Below the pieces are notes generated by a model. It made no database searches. It worked only from the letters and a program-made list of their open reading frames with translations, and had not been told where the DNA came from. Position numbers and translations under genes: made by a program. Shown here piece after piece: positions 1 through 9,901 of a DNA stretch of 33,678 nucleotides (position 1 is its first letter; each line of letters starts with the position of its first letter). Source of the DNA: Planctomycetaceae bacterium (GTDB lineage: Bacteria; Planctomycetota; Planctomycetia; Pirellulales; Pirellulaceae); NCBI GenBank assembly GCA_024232675.1, contig JAAEPL010000290.1, positions 1 to 33,678 of the forward strand, given 5' to 3'.

Positions 1-411
1 ACCGTGGCTACCAATATGGCGGGGCGGGGAACGGACATCAAACTGACTGCGGACGTGATTGAAATCGGAGGCCTCCACGTTATCAGCGCCGAATTACATG
101 ATTCTGCGCGGATCGATCGCCAGTTGTTTGGACGCTGTGGTCGCCAGGGGGATCCCGGTTCCACCCGGTTGTACATTTCCGCCGAAGATCAATTGCTGGA
201 ATTGGCCTACGGGCGAACACGGGCAACGCGGATGCGGAAAGTCTCCGGTTGGCGAAAAGAGGATTGGTGGATTGAGCGATTTCATAAAGCTCAGGCCAAG
301 TTAGAACATGAACATTTCAAACAACGCCAGGTCATGATGCATTCTCAAAAAGAGAACTTTAAAGCCTTGCGAGAATCCGGCCGAGATCCTTATTTGGACG
401 TAGCCGATTAA
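1..411 (+). CDS. SecA-like preprotein translocase/helicase, C-terminal part (5' end outside window)
   Basis: Frame open to window start (ACC GTG GCT ACC AAT ATG...). Contains [15 protein letters not shown] and [23 protein letters not shown], matching SecA motor-domain motifs. Stops at 411 soon after the [16 protein letters not shown] region. Confidence 0.85.
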   Translation, partial: TVATNMAGRGTDIKLTADVIEIGGLHVISAELHDSARIDRQLFGRCGRQGDPGSTRLYISAEDQLLELAYGRTRATRMRKVSGWRKEDWWIERFHKAQAKLEHEHFKQRQVMMHSQKENFKALRESGRDPYLDVAD

Positions 412-592
412 CCATAAACTTAGCACTTCCAGGATTACCAACGGCGGGCAGCAAAGGCACAGAATGGTCGATCAAAGACGCGTTCGATTGCCTGCCGAGA
501 AATTCGGGAAGGCGAGGAATACCCATCAGAATGCTGGAAAAACAGCCAAGCGAAGCGATGAAAAAAAATTCTTTTAACCAAGGTCGGCAGAG

Positions 593-2632
593 ATGATCGA
601 GAAACAAGCGAATCAAGCTGAGCAAGCTCAGATCGATGCGGTGAAGCAGCGAATTCGCCGTATTCTGGGCGAGCTCAAAGCGCTTGCGAAGTCGCCCGAG
701 GTAACCGATGAACAGTTTCTTGCCCAAATCGCAGCGAGGACGCTGGAATCAACAGGGGCGGCCGGGGTTACTATTTGGCAGGTCAACGGCGACGGCGAGG
801 TCGCGGTGGTCCACGAGGCTGGCAGCACTTCCAATAATTCGCAATTGGATGATAGCCAACTGATCATCCACGAGCGGTTGGTGCGCACGGTCTCGGCAAA
901 CGGTCGGCCGACGCTTATCGAACCCCAAGCGGTCGATCCAAATTCGGGAGAGACGATTAACCCGATGGCTTTCCTGCTGTTGTTGAAACCACTCAATGAT
1001 CCATCGTTACACCGACGATTCGTCATCGAACTATTTCAACGTCCGGGAATTGCCGCTGCCGCGCGAGCGGGATACATGCGGTACCTGGAAGAGATTGGCG
1101 AGATCTTTGGATCCTGGCAAGCCCGGCACCAGTTACGTTTCCAAACGACCCAACAGACCCGCCAGCAGAAATTGTTGGACTTTGTACGCGATATTCATGG
1201 CTCCCTCGATCCTGGTGAGGTGGCTTATGCCGCTGCCAATGATGGTCGGTTGCTGGCTGATTGTGATCGTTTGAGCGTGCTCTCGTTCGACGGGCGGCGT
1301 TGCCAAGTGTTGGCTGTCAGTGGACAAGATGATTTTGACGACCGCTCCAATGTCGTCCGCAAACAACAGAACTTAGCCTCCCTTGTGTGTCGTACACAGG
1401 AACCCTTGTGGTTGATTGGGCAAAGCGAAGAGTTACCGAGAGCTACTCGTGACTTGGTCGACGATTATCTAAACGAATCCCATTCCCGCACGATCGGCGT
1501 GATTCCACTTTTTGATGGTAAGGGAGAGACGGATGAGGATACGGAGCTCGAAGACGTGGATACGGCAATTCCCACGGGAGCCTTAATTCTAGAGTGGTTT
1601 GCTCAGGATGTGACCGAAGACCAGGCCATGGAAGATGTCGTTGTCCTGTCTGATCATGTCGGACGCGCTCTGGCCAATGCCAATGAATACAAAGGGATCT
1701 TTCTGATGCCTGTGTGGCGGGCCGTCGGCAAGTGGAAATGGTTGATGTCGGCGCGTACGTTACCCAAGACAATTGCCGTTGGGGTCTCCATCTTGGTCCT
1801 GGCGCTGTTTTTTCTGGTCTTTCCGTGGTCCTTCAATATGCGCGTTGATGGCGTTTTGGAGCCGGTGGAAAAATACAACGTGTTTGCCAACTCCGCGGGG
1901 GTCGTTGAGGACGTTCTAATCCAGCACGGTCAGCAGGTGCTGAAGGGGGATCCGCTGGTGATCCTACGGAATAAAGACTTGGAAACTAAATTGACCCAGG
2001 CCTACAGCGAACTCGGTGTGGTCAGTCAGCAACAGGCCTCAGCGAGTGCAGCCGCTTGGCGAGCTCGACAAGAACAGAATCAAGAACAAGAGTTGTTAGC
2101 CTCGTCGGAGCAAGCAACGTTGCTGCAACAGAAGTCAGGTCTGTTGACCACGATTAAGTTGTTAGAGGCTCAAAAGGAGCAGCTGACGATCCGCAGCCCG
2201 ATTAACGGTACGATCGTAAGTTGGGATCCTGTCCGGCAACTCACCGAACGCCCTGTATCACCGCAGGACGTCGTCTTGGTGGTTGCCACGTTGGATTCGG
2301 AATGGCACATGGAATTGTTTATTCCCGAACGCAAATATGGTCATGTGTTAAAAGCGACAGAGAAACAGGGTAGTTTTCCCAAGGTTACGTTTTTTGCTGC
2401 GACCGACCCGAACCAACGTTTTAAGGGACAGATTACGCAAATGGAAAGTTACGCGTCCGAACATGCACCGTATGGTAGTAGTGTACGAGCGTTTGCAGAT
2501 TTTGATGGTGACCATCCAGAGCTTTACGTGGGTGCAGCTATTACGGCCAAGATTCATTGTGGAACAAAGTCCGTGGGTTATGCCTGGTTCCACGAGTTGT
2601 TTGAATTTGTGCAATCCCGGCTGTTGTTCTGA
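593..2632 (+). CDS. GAF-domain / HlyD-type membrane fusion (periplasmic adaptor) protein
   Basis: 679 aa. N-terminal GAF-like region, one TM segment (TIAVGVSILVLALFFLVFPW), then lipoyl/HlyD-like VDGVLEPVEKYNVFANSAGVVEDVLIQHGQQVLKGDPLVIL and LTIRSPINGTIVSW. Confidence 0.8.
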   Translation: MIEKQANQAEQAQIDAVKQRIRRILGELKALAKSPEVTDEQFLAQIAARTLESTGAAGVTIWQVNGDGEVAVVHEAGSTSNNSQLDDSQLIIHERLVRTVSANGRPTLIEPQAVDPNSGETINPMAFLLLLKPLNDPSLHRRFVIELFQRPGIAAAARAGYMRYLEEIGEIFGSWQARHQLRFQTTQQTRQQKLLDFVRDIHGSLDPGEVAYAAANDGRLLADCDRLSVLSFDGRRCQVLAVSGQDDFDDRSNVVRKQQNLASLVCRTQEPLWLIGQSEELPRATRDLVDDYLNESHSRTIGVIPLFDGKGETDEDTELEDVDTAIPTGALILEWFAQDVTEDQAMEDVVVLSDHVGRALANANEYKGIFLMPVWRAVGKWKWLMSARTLPKTIAVGVSILVLALFFLVFPWSFNMRVDGVLEPVEKYNVFANSAGVVEDVLIQHGQQVLKGDPLVILRNKDLETKLTQAYSELGVVSQQQASASAAAWRARQEQNQEQELLASSEQATLLQQKSGLLTTIKLLEAQKEQLTIRSPINGTIVSWDPVRQLTERPVSPQDVVLVVATLDSEWHMELFIPERKYGHVLKATEKQGSFPKVTFFAATDPNQRFKGQITQMESYASEHAPYGSSVRAFADFDGDHPELYVGAAITAKIHCGTKSVGYAWFHELFEFVQSRLLF

Positions 2633-2720
2633 CACGCTGGGGTATGCAAATGACTTGGTAAGTTCCAAGGGTTTGTCGTCATTGCCATAAATCGAAATCC
2701 ATTTCCTTTTCGTCCTTACC

Positions 2721-4919
2721 ATGTCCACTGCTCTCGAATCCACGAACACCCGGCCCGTCAAGCTAAAGATGCGCGGTGATTTGACGGCACACCGGCAGAT
2801 TTACCAAGGTCAGGTGTTTTGGGTTATCAAGGAGCCGGTGGGCCTGAGCTATTATCGGTTTCCCGAAGATAGTTATTTTGTCATGCAGCAGTTGGATGGG
2901 CAGCATAATCTGGAACAGATTGAAGCGGCCTACAATGCTGAATTTTCTCCGCGACGATTGACGATCGATAAGTTGCAGTCTTTCATCGGTAGCCTTCACA
3001 AAGCGGGATTACTGCAAGCGGTTTCGACCGGTCAGGGTCAGGAACTCCTGAAGCGAAGACAGAAACTGCGACGGCAGAAATTGTTTAGCCAATGGGGCAA
3101 CGTGTTAGCGTTGCGGTTCCGAGGCATCGATCCGGAACGCATTCTGAATAACATGAATCCTTCTTTCGGATGGATCTTTTCGGCCCCGGCGGTTTGCTTT
3201 GTGATGTTCTGCGGATTTTTGGCTCTGATGTCGATCTTCGTGAATTGGGAGCTTTTCCTCTCTCGACTGCCGACCTTTAACCAGTTCTTCGATCCCATTT
3301 CCTGGGTCCTGCTGGGAGTGGTGTTGGCGTTCACCAAGGTTTTGCATGAGTTCGGGCATGGCCTTTCTTGCAAACGGTTTGGTGGAGAATGTCATGAAAT
3401 GGGGTTCATGCTGTTGGTCCTGACTCCCTGTCTCTATTGCAATGTTTCCGACTCGTGGACGCTGCCGAATAAATGGCACCGAGCGGCCATCGGTGCTGCA
3501 GGTATTTACATCGAGTTGATTTTGGCCACGATCGCCACCGCCGTTTGGTGGCATACGGCACCCGGTATGCTGAATCAGTTAGCGTTGCAGATGATGACGA
3601 TCTGCTCGGTCAGCACCGTGTTGTTTAACGGTAATCCACTTTTGCGGTTCGACGGCTATTACATTCTAGCGGATGTCATGGAAGTTCCGAATTTGCAACA
3701 GAAAAGTACCCAAGCGTTGACCAACCTGTGTAAGAAACATTTGCTCGGCATCGAAAATGTGAATGAGCAAATGATGCCGACGCGGAATATGCCGATGTTC
3801 GCATTGTATGCGATCGCGTCGATCATTTACCGATGGTTCATCGTCATTGTGATCCTTGTTTTTCTGAACAAGTTATTCGAACCCTATGGTTTGCAGGTGC
3901 TTGGACAGATGATCGCGGCGATGTCGCTGGGCACGCTAATCGGTATGCCCCTGTATAAGTTGTACAAGTTTTTAAAGAACCCTGGACAAAGGTATCAAAT
4001 CAAGATGAAACGCGCTTTAATCAGCGGTGCCGTGATCACTACCGTGGTAGGCATAGTACTTTCCATCCCTTTGCCCTATCACGTCTATTGCGATTTTACG
4101 GTGCGTGGCAAAGGCAGCGAAAATGTCTATGTGCAGACGCCTGGCAGCGTCAAAGCGGTGCTGGTTACCACGGACCAAGCAGTCGAAGAGGGCCAGCAGA
4201 TCATTCAACTGGAAAATTTGCAACTGCAGGAGAGCCTTGTTGAGATCCAATCTCAATTGCTGGTTCTGGAAGCACAAGCAAGGACATTGGAGCTGAGGGC
4301 GTTTCGCAACACTGCCCTGAATGAACAACTAGTGATTCTGCAGTCACAAATCCAAGGCGAAAAGAAACGCGAGGCGGATATGCTGCAGCGTATCGAACGG
4401 CTTACATTGAAGGCACCTCGGCAAGGTTTTCTTATGCCGGTGGTGGAGCAGCAGTCTGGTGAAACCGAGATGAGCTTGCCGATGGCGGCTTTCGAGTCAA
4501 AGAATTACGAAGGTTGGTTGCCCGCAAGCATGCCGGTGTGTGCCGTTGGGGATCCCAATCAGTTGGAGGCGGTAATGGCCATTCCCGAAGAACGAGTTTC
4601 GTTTATCCAGGCGGGCATGGAGGTTAAAATTAAACCCTTTGCCTACTCGTCTCAAACGATCGATACCACCATTTATCGCGTGGGGAAACAAGCGATTCCA
4701 CCACCTCAGGCAGATGCCCCGCAAACGGGATTTGGAGCTATGGCCCAGGCAGCGATGGCTTCCCCCTCGAATCAATATTACGCCACCGCAGATTTGGGCG
4801 ATGGGCAAGGGGTTACCCTGAAAGTTGGGTCGATGGGACGTGCGAAAATTAGGGCCGGGTCGCGGAGTTTGTTCAGCCGAATCTCACGCTGGGCTGCGGA
4901 CACGTTCCGTTTTCAATAA
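2721..4919 (+). CDS. PqqD-like domain + M50 (site-2-protease-like) metalloprotease + HlyD-like domain fusion
   Basis: 732 aa. HEFGH (HExxH) at 3345-3359, second M50-type motif NGNPLLRFDGYYILADV, multiple TM segments, C-terminal barrel-sandwich region (VYVQTPGSVKAVLVTTDQAVEEGQQIIQLEN). N-terminal ~95 aa resembles PqqD-type winged helix. Confidence 0.8.
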   Translation: MSTALESTNTRPVKLKMRGDLTAHRQIYQGQVFWVIKEPVGLSYYRFPEDSYFVMQQLDGQHNLEQIEAAYNAEFSPRRLTIDKLQSFIGSLHKAGLLQAVSTGQGQELLKRRQKLRRQKLFSQWGNVLALRFRGIDPERILNNMNPSFGWIFSAPAVCFVMFCGFLALMSIFVNWELFLSRLPTFNQFFDPISWVLLGVVLAFTKVLHEFGHGLSCKRFGGECHEMGFMLLVLTPCLYCNVSDSWTLPNKWHRAAIGAAGIYIELILATIATAVWWHTAPGMLNQLALQMMTICSVSTVLFNGNPLLRFDGYYILADVMEVPNLQQKSTQALTNLCKKHLLGIENVNEQMMPTRNMPMFALYAIASIIYRWFIVIVILVFLNKLFEPYGLQVLGQMIAAMSLGTLIGMPLYKLYKFLKNPGQRYQIKMKRALISGAVITTVVGIVLSIPLPYHVYCDFTVRGKGSENVYVQTPGSVKAVLVTTDQAVEEGQQIIQLENLQLQESLVEIQSQLLVLEAQARTLELRAFRNTALNEQLVILQSQIQGEKKREADMLQRIERLTLKAPRQGFLMPVVEQQSGETEMSLPMAAFESKNYEGWLPASMPVCAVGDPNQLEAVMAIPEERVSFIQAGMEVKIKPFAYSSQTIDTTIYRVGKQAIPPPQADAPQTGFGAMAQAAMASPSNQYYATADLGDGQGVTLKVGSMGRAKIRAGSRSLFSRISRWAADTFRFQ

Positions 4920-5017
4920 TCCGTGATGCGGCTGGGGCGTTATCCAAGCGAGAAACGCCCATGCGGACTGTCCCGTGTCGGAGCAACCCACGAGGCGTTG
5001 TGGATGGAGCGGGGCGG

Positions 5018-5944
5018 TTACGGTTTGTCGAGTTGGATATCCATCGAAACGGCTGCCCCAGGGTGAAGCAACCATTCGTCGTTGACCTGTTTGTTGGTCA
5101 CAACGGCCTCCACAATGAAGGAGCTGCTGCCATCGGCCGCCGGTTGGAAATCTAATCCAATAGAGCGAACCTTTCCAGTGAACTGGGCCTTCTGTTCGCC
5201 GGCCAAAGAGAGGTAAACCACAACCGTCTTTCCCTTTAAGTCAACGGCATTGAACGCGCGAGTGTTGACCCGACCTTCGACTTTTACCTGTGACAGATCA
5301 ACGAGGCGCACGACGGTTTGACCTTCTTGTACAAACTCGCCTTCTTCCCGCTCGATTGACATGATTTGCCCCGGGTATTTGGCATCCAAGGAATGGCGGG
5401 ATTTCAGTTCATTGACTGCCTTAACCGATTGCTCTTCAATGCGTACAGTCCCAGCATCGATCTCTTTTTGCGCTTTGCTTCGCACCACTTGCAATTCAGC
5501 TTGCCTTGCCGCCAGGCGCTTGCGTTCTAGCTCCTGTCTCGTCGCGGCTCCTTTTCTTTGCAGTTCTTTTTCCGTTTGATATTCTTGAAAGGCAGTCGCG
5601 TACGAAGCTTCCGCGTATTCCACGGGCGTGTTGTCATCGGCTTGTAATTGGGCGTTCGCTAAACGAATATTCGCGGCTTCTAGTTCGCCGTCGACGCTGA
5701 CGGTGTCCAGCTGGGCAATCACGTCGCCTTCTTTGACCGTGTCTCCCTCACTGAAATTCACCTTGGAGATAAATCCCTTTACTCGGGCTGGCACCTCGAT
5801 ATCACGAAATGAGGAAACTAAACCGAGAGGAATATTCACCACGCGCTCGGCAGCAGTAGTCGTTTTCTCTTTTAATTGGGCTTGGCTGGCCAAAGGCACC
5901 ATCAACGCCACAATCAGGGTCGCCATTAAAGCAAGGTGTTTCAC
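5018..5944 (-). CDS. Secreted HlyD-family / RND-type periplasmic adaptor subunit
   Basis: 308 aa. Signal peptide MKHLALMATLIVALMVPLASQAQ, then VPARVKGFISKVNFSEGDTVKEGDVIAQLD (lipoyl-like), coiled-coil hairpin, and LDAKYPGQIMSIEREEGEFVQEGQTVVRLVD. Confidence 0.8.
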   Translation of the reverse strand: MKHLALMATLIVALMVPLASQAQLKEKTTTAAERVVNIPLGLVSSFRDIEVPARVKGFISKVNFSEGDTVKEGDVIAQLDTVSVDGELEAANIRLANAQLQADDNTPVEYAEASYATAFQEYQTEKELQRKGAATRQELERKRLAARQAELQVVRSKAQKEIDAGTVRIEEQSVKAVNELKSRHSLDAKYPGQIMSIEREEGEFVQEGQTVVRLVDLSQVKVEGRVNTRAFNAVDLKGKTVVVYLSLAGEQKAQFTGKVRSIGLDFQPAADGSSSFIVEAVVTNKQVNDEWLLHPGAAVSMDIQLDKP

Positions 5945-6083
5945 GATTTCATTTCCGGAAAAGGGTGCACGATTATTTTCACCCCATTGTATCGATCGTG
6001 GGCAAACGCGTTAGATTAAAATCGCTATGATAATAGGGTTGCAAGCTAGTAAATCAGGTAAAGCAGAGGGTTCGGGTTGTTGG

Positions 6084-7289
6084 ATGATTATCCACATCGA
6101 TATGGATGCGTTTTACGCGTCTGTTGAAATTCGAGATAATCCAGCTTTGCGAGATAAGCCGGTAATTATTGGCGGCTCACCGCAAGGTAGGGGTGTTGTA
6201 TCGACGGCCAATTACGTGGCGAGAAAGTTTGGCGTTCACAGTGCGATGCCTGCCGCGCAAGCGGTCCGTCTTTGTCCGCATGCCGTTTTTCTGCGGCCTC
6301 GAATGGAACATTACGTTGCCATTTCCCAACAGATTCGGGAGATTTTTTTCCGTTTCACCTCGTTGGTGGAGCCACTGTCGCTGGATGAGGCTTTTCTTGA
6401 CGTCTCCGGGTGCGAATCGCTATTTGGCCCGGCTCCTGAGATTGCCCGTAAGATCAAAGCCGCGTTGAAGAATGAGGTGGGGCTGGTGGCATCCGCGGGT
6501 GTGGCTCCGAATAAATTTCTTGCCAAGGTCGCTAGTGATTTGGAAAAACCAGATGGACTGGTGGTCGTACCTGCCGAAACTATCCAGTCTTTTCTGGATC
6601 CTTTACCCATTCGTCGGGTTTGGGGTATCGGGCCGCAAACGGAAAAGCGATTTAATGCTCTGGGTGTCAGCACGGTCGCCGGGATTCGAGGCTTAGCACG
6701 TGAGCAATTGCACCGAGAGTTTGGAGCCAACAGCGAGCACTTTTATCGTTTGGCTCGCGGGTGGGATAGTCGCGCTGTTGTACCGGAACACGAAGCGAAA
6801 TCTGTTTCCCACGAAAACACCTTTCCGGTGAATGTGGAAGACCCAGAGATGCTGCGGGCCTGGCTGCAGGAATTAATGGGTCAAGTGACCGTGCGGATGA
6901 GGCGGGCTCAGGTCAAAGGTAAGACGGTGCGAATCAAAGTCCGGTTTTCTGATTTCCGCACCATCACGCGCAGCGAAACATTGAACGAGCTTTCATTTGA
7001 GACGAGGCTGATTGAAACCACTGCGCAAAAACTACTTGCAAAAATTCTTCGCGAATCTCAGCAGCCCGTTCGCTTACTGGGCGCGGGGATGGCTAATTTA
7101 CGAGTTGGGGTACCGGTGCAGCAAACTCTGTTTGACGCAGAAGAAAAGCAGAAACAATCACGGATCGACGAGGCCTGTGACGAACTGAAACAAAAGTTCG
7201 GAGCGGCGGCCGTAAGGACAGCAGCGGCACTGGAAAGCGGCGTCAAAATCCACCGCAATCCCACCACCGAAGATCATAAATCGAATTAG
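6084..7289 (+). CDS. dinB: DNA polymerase IV (Y-family)
   Basis: MIIHIDMDAFYASVEIRDNPALRDKPVIIGG, SLDEAFLDVS and GVAPNKFLAKVASDLEKPDGLVVV are DinB signatures. The ORF track starts at 6027; the ATG at 6084 fits the conserved N-terminus better. Confidence 0.93.
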   Translation: MIIHIDMDAFYASVEIRDNPALRDKPVIIGGSPQGRGVVSTANYVARKFGVHSAMPAAQAVRLCPHAVFLRPRMEHYVAISQQIREIFFRFTSLVEPLSLDEAFLDVSGCESLFGPAPEIARKIKAALKNEVGLVASAGVAPNKFLAKVASDLEKPDGLVVVPAETIQSFLDPLPIRRVWGIGPQTEKRFNALGVSTVAGIRGLAREQLHREFGANSEHFYRLARGWDSRAVVPEHEAKSVSHENTFPVNVEDPEMLRAWLQELMGQVTVRMRRAQVKGKTVRIKVRFSDFRTITRSETLNELSFETRLIETTAQKLLAKILRESQQPVRLLGAGMANLRVGVPVQQTLFDAEEKQKQSRIDEACDELKQKFGAAAVRTAAALESGVKIHRNPTTEDHKSN

Positions 7290-7342
7290 ATCGCTGGAGT
7301 TACCTCCGCAATCCGCCCGCCCGATTCGCGAACAGGGGAAAG

Positions 7343-8173
7343 TTAAACGCGTGCTGGCTCTTTCGCAGTACCGGCGAGACTGGCGCTATCGGAGCAGGTT
7401 GCTATCGAGGCAATCGCGTTACCGTGGTTTTTGAGAATCAAAACACCGGCGAGCGTTTCGATCACGGCCGAACTGTTTTCCACCCAATCCCCCGTGTTGC
7501 AGTAAATGAAGGAGTCGTCTTCACTTTGCTTAAGTGTGGGGCGGTGAATGTGTCCACAAACGACGCCTCGACATTCTCGGTTTCGGGCATGCTGTGTAAG
7601 CGTTGATTCGAACCCGCCTACGGCGCCCACAATTTTTTTGCTCCAGCGTTTGGCAGCAAAGCAATAATTAACTTCATTCAGACCGACCGTGGCTATCAAT
7701 TTATTGGTGAAAAAATTGACGCGAGTTATCCCGTCGTAAACCGAAGAACCGAATCGGGACAAACGGTGGTATTTTTTTTCTACGGAGTCGAAAAGATCCC
7801 CGTGAGTGATCAATAGACGACTCCCGTCGAGCAAGTCGTGTTCAAACTCATCTGCCACTTCGACGCCATCAACCGCAGGGTGGGGTTGTCGTAGGAAGTC
7901 ATCATGATTTCCGGGCGTATAGAAAACCTGAGTGCCGGAACGAATCATGCCTAGGATATGGTCAACCAGTTCATTGTAAACCTCGGGCCAATGCCAGTGA
8001 TTTTTCAGCCGCCAACCATCCAGGAAATCACCGACTAAATACAGTCGTTCCGCGCGATAGCCTTTGAGAAAATTTAAACACGCTTCAGCTCGAGAAAAAC
8101 GAAAGCCCAGATGCTGGTCGCTGATGAAAATGGTACGAACGGTTTCGATCGTACCATTGGCCTGATGATCCAT
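7343..8173 (-). CDS. LpxH-like (UDP-2,3-diacylglucosamine diphosphatase family) metallophosphoesterase
   Basis: FISDQHLGF, YLVGDFLDGW, GNHDDFLR, ITHGDLFD and CGHIHRP calcineurin-like phosphoesterase motifs. Confidence 0.8.
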   Translation of the reverse strand: MDHQANGTIETVRTIFISDQHLGFRFSRAEACLNFLKGYRAERLYLVGDFLDGWRLKNHWHWPEVYNELVDHILGMIRSGTQVFYTPGNHDDFLRQPHPAVDGVEVADEFEHDLLDGSRLLITHGDLFDSVEKKYHRLSRFGSSVYDGITRVNFFTNKLIATVGLNEVNYCFAAKRWSKKIVGAVGGFESTLTQHARNRECRGVVCGHIHRPTLKQSEDDSFIYCNTGDWVENSSAVIETLAGVLILKNHGNAIASIATCSDSASLAGTAKEPARV

Positions 8174-8271
8174 GGCAAAGCTATAAATGCTGGAGCGGAT
8201 ATATGAAAAGACCTCATTTTATAAGACTTGAGATCAAAGGTCGACGGATAATTTCGCAGGAATCATTCGTC

Positions 8272-8685
8272 TCAAGCACTTACCCGAATAGGCGATTGAG
8301 TTGGCTGCGGAGCTTGGTTTGAATGAGCTTCCTGAATTTTCGGAGAGGCGACCAGGCTAACTGCTTTGTCGGTTTCGGGATGTCGAGATGTCAGGAGCAG
8401 CGTGGCAACGGCAAACAGGGAGAGCATAGCTCCCGATACCCATGCGGTGACTTGTCCAGCGGCAATACCGCTCCAAAACAGGAGCTGTCCAAAGACGAGG
8501 GTCATCATGAAACACCGCGAAAAGACGACATCGCTATTGCATGGTTTCGGTCGATTGGAAAGGCCTTGTTTTTCTGCCCGTAATTGCGCAATTCGGCGAG
8601 CGTAACCTGCACGTACTTCGTCTCGTGAAGTTTGGTCAATCACGTTCGAACGCACGAATGTGGAGTGTGTGGACGTGGGATGCAT
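8272..8685 (-). CDS. Hypothetical small membrane protein
   Basis: 137 aa ORF with two hydrophobic segments (FMMTLVFGQLLFWSGIAAG, VSGAMLSLFAVATLLL). No recognised family. Confidence 0.5.
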   Translation of the reverse strand: MHPTSTHSTFVRSNVIDQTSRDEVRAGYARRIAQLRAEKQGLSNRPKPCNSDVVFSRCFMMTLVFGQLLFWSGIAAGQVTAWVSGAMLSLFAVATLLLTSRHPETDKAVSLVASPKIQEAHSNQAPQPTQSPIRVSA

Positions 8686-8904
8686 GAAGGTTGCGGAGCG
8701 GTTGTCAATTCAATTTGGCGGTCGGCAAACCGGGTAGCTGTAACATCAATGGATATCGTCACAGGGCGTTTTCCGAAACCATGAAATTCGCTCAGGGCCG
8801 GTCATTTGGATTGCAGCTGAGAATGGCAACGTGCATTCAGCAGGAACCTGTTTTTCGGCAAGGATGCCCGTTAAAGCCTACTGGTTAATCGGGATGGGAG
8901 GCGG

Positions 8905-9891
8905 TCATTGAGCGAGTTCGGAACGCACGTGGTTTAACACCAAAGGACTGACATCTGAGAATGGTCCCTTGAGAAATGCGCCGGCAGCTGCTTTATGGCC
9001 ACCGCCACCGAATTCGCCCGCGACCAAATTGCATTGCACATCACAGCGACTGCGGAAGCTGATCTTGAAGCCTCCGGTCGGCTGTTCAATCATGATCACG
9101 GCGAATTTCGTACCTTGAATTTCCAGACAATGGTTGACCAGGTCTTCGGTGTCCGTTGGTAAGGCTCCCGTCTCCGTGAAGTCTTCCTTCAAAATGTAGG
9201 TATGCGCAAATCGGCCATCGAGTTCGGTGCGAATACGGTTTAACACCAGGCCTCTCAAGCGTAAGCGACCGACCGTTTCTCGCTCGTAAAGATCCGCGTA
9301 GATACCGGCGGGCGACGCGCCAGCTTCGATTAACTTGGCTGCTACGTCGTAGGTCACGAAACGCACCGAGGGGAATCGGAACCATCCCGTATCCGTGGCG
9401 ATCGCAGCAAACAGAGGCGTGGCCATCTCGGGCGTGAGTTGCATACCGAAGGCCTCGGTGGCATCCACGACCAAACGTCCGGTCGCTTCTGCTGTGGTTT
9501 CCTTGAAGGGAGTCGCGTCCAAGTCATCCTCGCCGACGTGGTGATCGAAAATGATTTTTTTACCAGTAAAATTACGAATCACATCGCCCATGGGCCCCAG
9601 TTGAGCCCAGGCGCTGGTGTCCAAAATCATCCAAAGATCGGCGTCCATCAATTCATCGGGTTGGATATCTTGCCCAATACACATGATGCGATTTTCTGGA
9701 TCGATGAATGCCAGATTGGACGGCGTCTCTTCGCCGTTCACGATGCGCACGTGTTTTCCCATTTGTTCCAGCAAACCGGCCATCCCCAATTCACTACCCA
9801 GGGCATCGCAATCGGGGCGAATATGGCTGGTGAGGACCACTTTGTTAGCGTTGTCCAAAACAGACTTCAAGGCGTGCCAGTCAATACTCAT
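8905..9891 (-). CDS. nrnA: DHH-family phosphoesterase, NrnA-like oligoribonuclease/PAP phosphatase
   Basis: TSHIRPDCDALGSELGM, FDHHVG and C-terminal GEFGGGGHKAAAGAFL (DHHA1) motifs. Confidence 0.88.
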   Translation of the reverse strand: MSIDWHALKSVLDNANKVVLTSHIRPDCDALGSELGMAGLLEQMGKHVRIVNGEETPSNLAFIDPENRIMCIGQDIQPDELMDADLWMILDTSAWAQLGPMGDVIRNFTGKKIIFDHHVGEDDLDATPFKETTAEATGRLVVDATEAFGMQLTPEMATPLFAAIATDTGWFRFPSVRFVTYDVAAKLIEAGASPAGIYADLYERETVGRLRLRGLVLNRIRTELDGRFAHTYILKEDFTETGALPTDTEDLVNHCLEIQGTKFAVIMIEQPTGGFKISFRSRCDVQCNLVAGEFGGGGHKAAAGAFLKGPFSDVSPLVLNHVRSELAQ

Positions 9892-9901
9892 GGTGCTAAT
9901 T

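Noticed and set aside
4935-4960. 7-bp inverted repeat GGGCGTT / AACGCCC between convergent genes as a terminator
   Set aside because: Short stem, 12-nt loop, no U-tract; too weak to call.
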